Assembly (NCBI GenBank): GCA_934630445.1
Contig: CAKTWY010000155.1
Location: 1 to 5,950, forward strand
Source of the DNA: an uncultured Eubacteriales bacterium
GTDB taxonomy: Bacteria; Bacillota; Clostridia; Oscillospirales; Butyricicoccaceae
Length of the DNA: 5,950 nt
Direction of reading: 5' to 3'
Part shown: one piece after another, positions 1 to 5,848 of the stretch
How positions within the stretch are numbered: the stretch's first letter is position 1
Layout of the letters: each line of letters opens with the position of its first letter
Position numbers and translations under genes: made by a program
Notes under the pieces: generated by a model
The model's input: only the letters and a program-made list of their open reading frames with translations
Database searches by the model: none
Told to the model about the DNA's origin: nothing

Positions 1-495
1 GGAAATACGCCCACGGAAAGCCCAGACTATCTCATGTATGCGTTTGCGATCAATCTGGATAACTGGGGCGAACAAAAAGGGCGCATGTCCAAAGCGTATG
101 TGGACGAGGTCGCGTTGAGCTACTTCAACCAGCCTGGCATCGCCCACATGCCTGTGCGCAAAGGCTGGAACTTTGACGGTGAGACCTACTCCGCCCTGCC
201 CCAGGGCGTCAACTCAGAGCCGGTATACTTTCTCCACTCCTGCCGGACCTATCGAGAAGCCGACCGGACCTATTACGAAGTGGTGCTGGACAACTGTATC
301 CGGCAGGAAGGGGAATTTGATCCGGCTGCGCTTGGCCTTGACACCCTGCAAAAGCTGCTGAGCGAATATGACCGCAATTCTTTTTATCCGATCCAGCGGG
401 AAAAATTTGTCTACTATATTTCCGGCTATATGGCGGGCGAAAAGCCGGTGTTTGTCTCACACGAGCTGCTGCCGATGGATGATATCGTACAGTAG
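1..495 (+). CDS. C-terminal part of an unrecognised protein (5' end outside the window)
   Basis: The frame is open from the first base (it begins GNTPTESPDYLM) and ends with TAG at 493-495, giving 164 residues in view. The ATG at 34 has no Shine-Dalgarno sequence before it and the frame continues upstream of it, so I treat the gene as entering from the left rather than starting there. The visible part is soluble in character, rich in aromatic and acidic residues (for example DNWGEQKGR and EYDRNSFYPIQREKF), with no membrane segment and no catalytic motif that I recognise. It could be the end of an extracellular or lipid-anchored protein, but its N-terminus would be needed to tell. It converges on the minus-strand operon and is followed 12 nt later by a strong terminator, so it is the last gene of its transcript. 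I am confident it is coding; the function is unknown. Confidence 0.75.
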   Translation, partial: GNTPTESPDYLMYAFAINLDNWGEQKGRMSKAYVDEVALSYFNQPGIAHMPVRKGWNFDGETYSALPQGVNSEPVYFLHSCRTYREADRTYYEVVLDNCIRQEGEFDPAALGLDTLQKLLSEYDRNSFYPIQREKFVYYISGYMAGEKPVFVSHELLPMDDIVQ

Positions 496-507
496 CCTTA
501 AAAAGCC

Positions 508-542
508 AAAAGGATACGCCGCAAAATGCGGCGTATCCTTTT
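508..542. terminator. Bidirectional rho-independent terminator
   Basis: A perfect inverted repeat of 15 bp (508-522 with 528-542) encloses a 5-nt loop, AAAAT. The core is GGATACGCCGC/GCGGCGTATCC, flanked by four A on the left and four T on the right, so each strand ends in a T-run (TTTTATT on plus, TTTTGGCTTTTT on minus). It lies between the stop codons of two convergent genes, at 495 and 568, and most likely ends both transcripts. Confidence 0.93.
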
Positions 543-567
543 ATTGCATGCGGCCCTTCGCGGGCAC

Positions 568-1929
568 TTATTTATAATATGTGAGATACTTTTCCGTGTT
601 CTTGATCATTCTCGTAAAGAGCTCTTCCGCGCGGTCCACAGGAATGGCAACAAGCGGATCGTTCGCAAAGGCCTTGAAGCAGCCGTTCAGGTCGCGCTTC
701 AGGCAGCTCTCGACCACAACGCGGAAATTATCCGACGCGAGCGTAACGCGGCCATGGATGCTGTCGGGCAGAGGACCGGCGACAACCGGCGTAACGCTGC
801 CGGAGGTGAAGTGCGCGTTCGTTTCGACAATGCGGCCGGGAGCCATATTCGCGATCTGACCACGGTTGGGAAGGTTCACGTTCGTCACGATATCGCCCAT
901 GCCCAGGATGGCCTTGATCTGCATAACGCCCTCTTCGCCGGAACCGTTCAGCTCAAACTGGCGCGCACCGCTCGCCAGCTCATGCGACTTTTTCAGTCTG
1001 TCCTGCAGCGAACGCTTGCGATACGCGACCGTCGTCAGGCCAAAGCCCCAGCGCTTGACAGTCTCGGGGTCTTTCAGGTACCAGTAGCCCGGGCAGAACT
1101 CCGCCAGATGGCGGTCGCCTGCGGCCGCAATAACGCCGAAACGGGAGAACAGGTCGAACTTGACCATCTGACGGCAGGAGAACATCGCCTGCTCTTCGGG
1201 GTCGGGCTTCTGCTCAGGCGCAACGCCGGTCTTTCCGTATTTCTCGACATACTGCTTGTAAAGCGGCATCAGGTCGATGCCGTGATAGCCCGCGCGATCG
1301 ATCCAGGTGAAATGGTTGATGCCCTTGACGTTCACCTTGATCTCGCTGCGCTGGGGATCTTCCGCGCCAAGCATTTCCTTCACCATATCGCCGAGGACCT
1401 TCTGTGTGCCGAACACTTCGTGGCAGCAGCCGAACGCCTTAATCTTCGGGAACACGCTGTAGAGGGTATCCATACACATCGTCATCGGGTTCGTGTAGTT
1501 GATGACCCATGCTTCCGGCGCATACTTCTCGATGGCCTGCGCGATCTCGACATACATCGGGATGGTGCGCATCGCGCGCACAATGCCGCCCGGGCCGGCC
1601 GTGTCGCCGACAGACTGGTAGATGCCGTACTCTTCCGGCAGGTGGACGTCCGACTGCATTTCGTCGAACGTTCCCGGAAGGATGGAGATAATAACAAAGT
1701 CCGCGCCGGTCAGCGCTTTTCCGATTTCATCTTCCGCGCGATAACGGAATCCGCCGTGGCCGATGCGGTTGCCGATGGCTTCGTTTACGCGCGCGGCCTC
1801 ACGGTCGATATCATACAGGCAGACTTCGCCCTTCAGATCCGGCTCCATCGCAAGGTCGCTCATCAGGTTCCACGCCCAGCCGCGCGAACCGCCGCCGATA
1901 TACGTGATCTTAATGGAATTGCTGTTCAT
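568..1929 (-). CDS. lplD: GH4 family alpha-galacturonidase (LplD-like)
   Basis: This 453-residue protein is a complete family 4 glycoside hydrolase. These enzymes need NAD+ and a divalent metal such as Mn2+ and cleave by an oxidation-elimination route. Visible marks are the nucleotide-binding loop YIGGGSRGW (residues 10-18), NYTNP (144-148), CHEV (169-172), GINHF (203-207) and GDRHLAEF (271-278). C169 and H206 sit where the family's metal ligands are found. The four-residue motif sorts GH4 subfamilies, and CHEV is the one reported for alpha-galacturonidases such as Bacillus subtilis LplD (about 446 residues), whereas CHSV marks alpha-galactosidases. There is no signal peptide, so it acts in the cytoplasm on imported galacturonide oligomers. 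The ATG at 1929 has AAGGAGG at 1939-1945, 9 nt upstream. It is the last gene of the operon, 22 nt after the esterase. Family is very sure; substrate is inferred from the motif. Confidence 0.92.
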   Translation of the reverse strand: MNSNSIKITYIGGGSRGWAWNLMSDLAMEPDLKGEVCLYDIDREAARVNEAIGNRIGHGGFRYRAEDEIGKALTGADFVIISILPGTFDEMQSDVHLPEEYGIYQSVGDTAGPGGIVRAMRTIPMYVEIAQAIEKYAPEAWVINYTNPMTMCMDTLYSVFPKIKAFGCCHEVFGTQKVLGDMVKEMLGAEDPQRSEIKVNVKGINHFTWIDRAGYHGIDLMPLYKQYVEKYGKTGVAPEQKPDPEEQAMFSCRQMVKFDLFSRFGVIAAAGDRHLAEFCPGYWYLKDPETVKRWGFGLTTVAYRKRSLQDRLKKSHELASGARQFELNGSGEEGVMQIKAILGMGDIVTNVNLPNRGQIANMAPGRIVETNAHFTSGSVTPVVAGPLPDSIHGRVTLASDNFRVVVESCLKRDLNGCFKAFANDPLVAIPVDRAEELFTRMIKNTEKYLTYYK

Positions 1930-1951
1930 GTGATATTTCCTCCTTGTTATT

Positions 1952-3037
1952 TTACAAACCCAAATCGCGTTTGATACGCTCTATGGATCGTTCGCCGTTC
2001 CATCTGTGCTCGCCCTCGAAGATGTCGTGGACGAGATTCTCTTTTGCGCCGTACAGTGCATACGCCTCTCCGGCGCGCTCGACATAGGGGATTACGTTTT
2101 GAAGCCCTTTGATACCGTTCAGGGTATCTCTTGTTCCCGTCTCGATCGTAAGGCTGCGCGGCGCCGCGAGCGCTGCCAGATCCGATACATCGATCATCTC
2201 CCAAACATGCGGCGCATAGTTGCACGAGCAGCAGACCAGTGCCCGGAACAGCGCATCCTCAAAGCCATAGAAATAACCGCTGACAATGCCGGCTTTCACA
2301 CGCTCGTCAAGCGCCATAAGCCACAGAGTCTGCAGTCCGCCGCCCGAAAGACCGCCGCAACCAAGCCGCTCCGCGTCGCACTCCGGGCACGTCTGCACAT
2401 AATCGATCAAACGCATCAGGTCCCACACCCACATCGCAACGACTGACTGGCCGAGGGAAATGGCGATACGGTTCAGTTCCATGCATGTCATGCACCCGAC
2501 GCCGTCCACAAAGGGCGGGCATTCTCCGCCGTCCTGAAAGCGGCGCTCACGGCGCTCGCCGAAGCCGCGCGCATCCGGGCAGAACACAACGAAACCTTCC
2601 CGTACAAGCTGCACGCCGTAGTCGCCGCGGGATTCCCTGACCTGTGCCACAGCCTCCGGAGACTGGGCGCACCCGGCAACTGTAAGCTTTGCTTTCTCAA
2701 AATGTCCGTGCGGCGCAAGCACGGCCGGTCTGCGTTCCCCTGGCTTGATATCATCGGGAATCAGCATAAAAAACGGCATGTACACTTCCGGCTCAGTCTG
2801 AATCACGATCTTGCGGCGTGTGTAGCCATTGCACGCCGTTTTCTCCAGCACTTCCGGCTTGAGGTCACAGGTCTGCATGCGATTGAGACCGATCGCCTCG
2901 CGCAGGCGGGCGCGCAGCTCATTTTTCCATGCAATGTGCTCTTCGACCGTCTCCGAACGATTGCTCATCTGACGTCCAAAACGACGTATACGGTTTACGA
3001 AATAGTTCTCCATCGTGTAGTAGCGCTTGCTTTCCAT
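1952..3037 (-). CDS. Cytoplasmic alpha/beta-hydrolase, acetyl-xylan-esterase/dienelactone-hydrolase type
   Basis: The protein has 361 residues and an alpha/beta-hydrolase core with a full likely catalytic triad: S231 in the elbow GGLSGGG (228-234), D304 in GTRD, and H344 in GEHRW. The strand-loop APHGH (108-112) before the core should supply the oxyanion region, and DARGFGERR (155-163) is typical of large bacterial sugar esterases. There is no signal peptide, so it probably removes acetyl or other ester groups from imported oligosaccharides. It contains 13 cysteines, including a CCSC cluster (269-272), a load suited to a reducing cytoplasm. The ATG at 3037 has GGAGGG at 3044-3049, 6 nt upstream. 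It starts 15 nt after the UroD-like gene and ends 22 nt before the GH4 gene, and the GH4 neighbour suggests pectic substrates. It could instead be a peptidase or a lactone hydrolase; the fold is sure, the substrate is not. Confidence 0.85.
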   Translation of the reverse strand: MESKRYYTMENYFVNRIRRFGRQMSNRSETVEEHIAWKNELRARLREAIGLNRMQTCDLKPEVLEKTACNGYTRRKIVIQTEPEVYMPFFMLIPDDIKPGERRPAVLAPHGHFEKAKLTVAGCAQSPEAVAQVRESRGDYGVQLVREGFVVFCPDARGFGERRERRFQDGGECPPFVDGVGCMTCMELNRIAISLGQSVVAMWVWDLMRLIDYVQTCPECDAERLGCGGLSGGGLQTLWLMALDERVKAGIVSGYFYGFEDALFRALVCCSCNYAPHVWEMIDVSDLAALAAPRSLTIETGTRDTLNGIKGLQNVIPYVERAGEAYALYGAKENLVHDIFEGEHRWNGERSIERIKRDLGL

Positions 3038-3052
3038 CAGTTTCCCTCCATT

Positions 3053-4153
3053 TTACGGACGCGGGCCAAGCTGTTCGCCGTACGCCGCACGCGTCAGAAG
3101 ATCGCGGTAATACAGGTAATTTGTCAGCGGCACATCCGGCGGGATCGCATGATCCACGTGCGGGATATATCCGCCCTTTTCAAGAAGGTACGGTACTTTG
3201 GATGCGACCTCGTCGTATACGGCGCGCTTGTCCTTTGCAAGCTCGCGCTTGTCGATACCGCCCGTAAATGTCAGCGTCGGATATTCGCCGCGCAGCTTGA
3301 TGATATCATTGCCCGCAGCGATCTCAATAGGCGACCACCCGTTTATACCAGCTTCGATCCAAATCGGGATCAGGTCGCCGGGATATCCATCGCAGTCGAC
3401 ATAAATGTATTTCACACCGTTTGCATGCAGGAAATCGACCATGCGGATGTAGTGCGGCATCATATACTTGCGGAACATCTCCGGTGAGATCATCGGCGCG
3501 TGTTTATACGCCATATCCTCGTGAAGCTCTACTACATCGACGTGAAGCGTTTTGAAGACGCGCCCAAGCGCCTGAATGGCAAACTCAGTAATGAAGGAAA
3601 ACATTTCCTCCACAAGCTCCGGCGCGTCATAAAAAGCATAGCACAGTCCTTCAAACCCCATCCAGTCGCGCGCCGTCCAGAAAAGGAAAGGAACCGACGC
3701 CTGCACAGGCACATGCGCTGCGTTGAGCGCCTGCGCGCGCAGCGGCGTGAGCTTCTCGTAACGGGCTTCATTTGCCGGATCATAGCGCTTTTTCATGCGT
3801 TTAAAGCCTGCCGCGTCTTCCACGGCAAACTTCAGCCATGAGCGCGTAACAAACCCCGGCGTATCGTCGTTTATAAAGTCCTTTCGCACTGCGCCAAGCT
3901 CGTCGCGCCAGATCTTATAATGCTCGTCGTGCTCAAGCAGCTTTTCTTTGAACTTCGGATACATGCCAAGCTCCACAGGCGCTTCAATCGGCGACGTATC
4001 AAGGTTAAAATACTCGGTTGGGCTGATCCCCTGCGGATAACCCTGCGAAATCCACGCCGCCATTGTCGAGCCGCGGATCGGCCATTCAATCAGCGGCACA
4101 CGGTCGACCGGCTGGAAAGTAACTGCGCGGATAAAACGTTCCCTTAAAAGCAC
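3053..4153 (-). CDS. UroD-fold protein of a sugar-catabolic operon, function unknown
   Basis: This 366-residue protein belongs to the uroporphyrinogen decarboxylase / corrinoid methyltransferase superfamily. Marks are the N-terminal RERFIRAVTFQPVDRVP (4-20), HEDMAYKHAPMISPE (211-225), VDCDG (252-256), GGIDKREL (298-305) and PHVDHAIPPDVP (331-342). The heme enzyme's N-terminal substrate motif RQAGR is absent; WPIRGST stands in that area, so a heme role is unlikely. The Zn-binding HxC of MtaA/MtbA-type methyltransferases is also not there: C254 is kept but V252 occupies the His position. Relatives lie in carbohydrate operons of Clostridia, usually without an assigned reaction. It starts with GTG at 4153 and is the first gene of the three-gene operon. 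Possible roles are methyl transfer or decarboxylation of a sugar-acid-derived compound; both are guesses. No corrinoid protein gene is in view. The fold is sure, the function open. Confidence 0.88.
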   Translation of the reverse strand: MLLRERFIRAVTFQPVDRVPLIEWPIRGSTMAAWISQGYPQGISPTEYFNLDTSPIEAPVELGMYPKFKEKLLEHDEHYKIWRDELGAVRKDFINDDTPGFVTRSWLKFAVEDAAGFKRMKKRYDPANEARYEKLTPLRAQALNAAHVPVQASVPFLFWTARDWMGFEGLCYAFYDAPELVEEMFSFITEFAIQALGRVFKTLHVDVVELHEDMAYKHAPMISPEMFRKYMMPHYIRMVDFLHANGVKYIYVDCDGYPGDLIPIWIEAGINGWSPIEIAAGNDIIKLRGEYPTLTFTGGIDKRELAKDKRAVYDEVASKVPYLLEKGGYIPHVDHAIPPDVPLTNYLYYRDLLTRAAYGEQLGPRP

Positions 4154-4161
4154 GAAGGTTT

Positions 4162-4167
4162 CCTCCC
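4162..4167 (-). promoter_or_regulatory. Ribosome-binding site fixing a GTG start
   Basis: On the minus strand this reads GGGAGG and lies 8 nt before the GTG at 4153-4151. It decides that the UroD-like gene starts at GTG, which also gives the MLLRERF N-terminus expected for the family. Confidence 0.85.
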
Positions 4168-4216
4168 GACATTTCTTTGTCTTTACACCTGGTTCTGATA
4201 CAGTGTTTTACCCCGG

Positions 4217-4244
4217 ACATGCGCATGTGTTTTATCGAACATGC
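4217..4244. promoter_or_regulatory. Candidate operator: 12-bp palindrome plus a third half-site
   Basis: ACATGCGCATGT (4217-4228) is a perfect 12-bp palindrome. A further ACATGC stands at 4239-4244, so the second half of the palindrome also pairs with it as an inverted repeat with a 10-nt spacer. The two ACATGC copies start 22 bp apart, about two helical turns. The site lies roughly 65-90 nt before the GTG of the operon's first gene, within the 179-nt gap 4154-4332. I could not find a convincing -35/-10 pair there; TATAGT on the minus strand near 4275-4280 is a possible -10 element only. The regulator is unknown and is not encoded in the window. Confidence 0.4.
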
Positions 4245-4332
4245 ACCTGGCCGGTATCAGCATCCCCTGTCGCTTCTACTATACCTTTTTCACCTTGTAA
4301 AATCTTCTCAGATATTGCCCTGTCCGTGTGCA

Positions 4333-4653
4333 TTAACATATCTTGCAGATGCTGCATGAAAAGACCGGCGGTGCCTTCCCATCTGCGCTTATCCTATCAG
4401 CTTTGACAGAACCGTCCTCCCGCCTGAGGCGTTTGGCAATATCGATTCCGTTCAGACCCCCTTCTCCGAAATCCAGATCGAGGAAAACCAGGCGCGCTCT
4501 GGAATTGTTTTTTACAAAAGTCACCAGCTCTCCCCCTGTCCGCACAGTGGCCACCTGCGCTCTGCATCCCTTTTGCTCAATAATGCGCTCCATTTTCTCC
4601 GCTCCCAGGCGCAGGATAAACGGGTCGTCGTCGCATAAAACAATGTTCAGCAC
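4333..4653 (-). pseudogene. Truncated LytTR/AgrA-type response regulator (receiver domain only)
   Basis: The frame starts with GTG at 4653 and encodes 106 residues. The first 80 are clearly a receiver domain of the AgrA/LytTR class: MLNIVLCDDD with acidic residues 8-10, the phospho-acceptor Asp 59 in VFLDLD (56-61), then GLNGIDIAKRLRRED (66-80). After that, similarity stops: GSVKADRISADGKAPP is not receiver-like, and the conserved Thr/Ser strand, the Lys near the end and the whole LytTR DNA-binding domain are missing. A +1 shift near residue 84 would read KLIG and then stop, as if the next strand (KLI...) began there before the sequence diverges. The GTG has no recognisable Shine-Dalgarno sequence and no kinase gene is next to it. 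It therefore looks like a gene remnant cut at both ends. It is unlikely to bind DNA or to regulate the operon downstream. Confidence 0.7.
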
Positions 4654-4750
4654 TGCTCAGCACGCGCTTTCACAGCTGTGTGCAGCGCCCGCCTGCCGGC
4701 CTTTTGGGCAGGACAAGGCACGCCCTGGCACGCCGGGGCATAAACTGCAG

Positions 4751-4771
4751 GGGAAGGATACGAACCTTCCC
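4751..4771. promoter_or_regulatory. Hairpin in the ymaF leader
   Basis: GGGAAGG (4751-4757) pairs perfectly with CCTTCCC (4765-4771) around a 7-nt loop. It ends 9 nt before the ymaF ribosome-binding site. No T-run follows on the plus strand (AAATTTAAC), so it is not a normal terminator there. It may be a leader structure or an operator. Its role is unknown. Confidence 0.45.
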
Positions 4772-4780
4772 AAATTTAAC

Positions 4781-4785
4781 GGAGG
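4781..4785 (+). promoter_or_regulatory. Ribosome-binding site of ymaF
   Basis: GGAGG lies 11 nt before ATG 4797, a slightly long but workable spacing. It fixes this ATG as the start and excludes the in-frame ATG at 4680, whose extra 39 residues show no similarity to the family and read through the leader hairpin. Confidence 0.75.
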
Positions 4786-4796
4786 ATGCTGACTTT

Positions 4797-5159
4797 ATGG
4801 AGTTTTGGGAACCTATTATCCGCAGTGCAGAGCGCGGCGGCCAGACGCAGCGGCATGTGCACGAAATCGTCGGCAGCACGGAACCGGCCGGGTGCGGCTG
4901 CTGCCGCCACAACCACCGCTTCGCCACAGTAAGCGGCGAGGCGATCTCCATGGGTTCGGACGATCATGTGCACGAGATTCACTTTCACACGGATTTCTAT
5001 GACGAACACTATCATGAATTTGTCGGAAGAAGCGGCGGCGCCATCGACGTCGGCGACGGCCGGCACGTCCATTTCGCCAACGCGGAAACGCGGCCACAGG
5101 ATGGACACCAGCATGAATTCCGCGTCGCCGCGCTGATAAACGACCCCACCGGTGATTGA
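4797..5159 (+). CDS. ymaF: YmaF family protein, His-rich, probably metal-binding
   Basis: The 120-residue product matches the YmaF family: HVHEIVGST (20-28), HNHRFATVSGEAI (38-50), HVHEIHFHTDF (57-67), HYHEFVGRSG (71-80), GRHVHF (88-93) and DGHQHEF (102-108). Seven HxH pairs (20/22, 38/40, 57/59, 62/64, 71/73, 90/92, 104/106) recur through the chain, which suggests metal binding. To my knowledge no biochemical role is established for the family. A CGCC motif (33-36) sits directly before HNH and could add thiol ligands. There is no signal peptide or membrane segment. The gene is monocistronic: a response-regulator remnant points away upstream, and a convergent gene with a hairpin between follows. 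Family assignment is sure; function is unknown. Confidence 0.88.
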   Translation: MEFWEPIIRSAERGGQTQRHVHEIVGSTEPAGCGCCRHNHRFATVSGEAISMGSDDHVHEIHFHTDFYDEHYHEFVGRSGGAIDVGDGRHVHFANAETRPQDGHQHEFRVAALINDPTGD

Positions 5160-5174
5160 ATATCGTAAAGCAAA

Positions 5175-5207
5175 GCAGGCCGCCCGCAGAATCTGCGGGT
5201 GGCCTGC
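5175..5207. terminator. Hairpin terminator between convergent genes
   Basis: GCAGGCCGCCCGCAG (5175-5189) pairs with CTGCGGGTGGCCTGC (5193-5207) over 15 bp with a single G-T pair and a 3-nt AAT loop. On the minus strand it is followed by TTTGCTTT, so it best fits termination of the gene that ends at 5249. On the plus strand it follows the ymaF stop by 15 nt but lacks a T-run, so termination of ymaF there would be weaker. Confidence 0.75.
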
Positions 5208-5248
5208 AGCTTACCGATTCCTCCCTGCGCCGAAACGCATAACATCAT

Positions 5249-5797
5249 CTATCGAAGGCAGAACTGTCTGATTATGCCGCCGGACATGTAGTCGGATATT
5301 TTCAGAGCTTCCTTTTCGATGTTGTCAAACATCTGAATATCCTGCGTATATTTTCCTTCCAGACGCAGCACAGCCTCTTTTTCCGTCATATCCAGATGAT
5401 CGTACAGCATGCTGCGCCACATCGACTCATCCCAGCAAGGGTTGTGATTGGCCAGGAATTGTGCAAGGTCGTCGGCATTGGCATACCACTTTTTGCGTGC
5501 CGCCTCCACCTTTGCCGATTCTTGCTTTTTTGCTGCATTGACCAGGTCTGCCGCGATCAGCAGATGTTGTGTGAAAAGCTCTTTGAAACAATTAGAAACT
5601 TTTACACCATAAAATGGAGCGAGCGCCAATGCAAAATCATCCGGATTTCGAAGCAATCGCTTGGTCACCGGCTCTAAATCGGCTAAATCAGCTGCCGTGC
5701 TGATGATAAAAAAACGTGTCCAATACACATGCTGCTGCCACAGTTTCCGCAAATGGTTCATCAGACATACTTGCCGCTGGGTATATCTATTACACAT
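5249..5797 (-). CDS. Conserved helical protein of unknown function (LWxQHVYWTR family)
   Basis: The protein has 182 residues and appears all-helical, with no membrane segment or signal peptide. The pattern LRKLWQQHVYWTRFFI (16-31), VTKRLLRNPDDFA (44-56), ALAPFYG (58-64), FTQHLLIAADLVNAAK (75-90), KKWYANADDLAQFLA (101-115) and MSGGIIRQF (171-179) is one I recall from small Bacillota and Clostridia proteins that lack an assigned role. Some relatives carry an acetylglutamate kinase label, which this sequence does not support: there is no glycine-rich kinase loop and it is far too short. The ATG at 5797 has AAGGAGA at 5804-5810, 6 nt upstream; the second Met at residue 13 fits the family's core start but has no comparable site. 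Paired His and Trp residues (H23, W26, H78) could bind a ligand or metal, which is speculative. It is convergent with ymaF. Confidence 0.85.
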   Translation of the reverse strand: MCNRYTQRQVCLMNHLRKLWQQHVYWTRFFIISTAADLADLEPVTKRLLRNPDDFALALAPFYGVKVSNCFKELFTQHLLIAADLVNAAKKQESAKVEAARKKWYANADDLAQFLANHNPCWDESMWRSMLYDHLDMTEKEAVLRLEGKYTQDIQMFDNIEKEALKISDYMSGGIIRQFCLR

Positions 5798-5817
5798 GGT
5801 CTTTCTCCTTCTGAAAC

Positions 5818-5848
5818 GCCTGACCTTAATAAAGGCATCACATCAGGC
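5818..5848 (-). promoter_or_regulatory. Bulged hairpin in the leader of the 182-residue helical protein gene
   Basis: On the minus strand GCCTGA (5848-5843) pairs with TCAGGC (5823-5818), and CCTT (5835-5832) pairs with AAGG (5827-5824) around the loop TATT. The left arm carries a 7-nt bulge, TGTGATG. The structure ends 7 nt before the ribosome-binding site AAGGAGA (5804-5810). It could be an operator in DNA or a leader structure in RNA; no T-run follows, so it is not a terminator. Confidence 0.4.

Larger units (their letters stand above)
4654..4796. other. Short intergenic region between response-regulator remnant and ymaF
   Basis: This gap separates divergently oriented genes, so it should hold the ymaF promoter, but I see no convincing -35/-10 pair. 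It contains a perfect 10-bp palindrome CACAGCTGTG (4671-4680), an imperfect hairpin CCTGCC/GGCAGG (4692-4697 with 4707-4712), and two copies of GGCACGCC spaced 10 bp apart (4717-4724 and 4727-4734). The base composition is G+C-rich, unlike the A+T-rich operon leader at 4154-4332. Confidence 0.5.

Noticed and set aside
526..1974. A 482-residue plus-strand open frame
   Set aside because: It lies wholly antisense to the GH4 gene, whose protein carries unmistakable family motifs. Its translation is a low-information Ala/Arg/Val/His/Asp mix typical of an antisense frame in G+C-rich coding DNA, and no ribosome-binding site precedes it.
2702..3487. A 261-residue plus-strand open frame
   Set aside because: It runs antisense across the junction of the esterase and UroD-like genes, both firmly identified on the other strand, and shows no recognisable motif.
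4232..4357. A 41-residue minus-strand frame in the operon leader
   Set aside because: It has no ribosome-binding site and no similarity that I recognise, and it overlaps the response-regulator remnant and the palindrome; probably chance.
4717..4734. Two GGCACGCC copies as a possible array or attachment core
   Set aside because: Only two short copies in G+C-rich sequence, with no flanking duplication, integrase or spacers; too little to call a repeat element.
4735..4771. Part of a minus-strand tRNA (T-arm-like hairpin)
   Set aside because: The minus strand reads GAAGG-TTCGTAT-CCTTC, which resembles a T arm, but A58 of the T loop is replaced by T. No anticodon arm, D arm or pairing acceptor strand can be found upstream.
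4680..4796. N-terminal extension of ymaF to an ATG at 4680
   Set aside because: The added residues show no family similarity and cover the leader hairpin; GGAGG at 4781-4785 supports the start at 4797.
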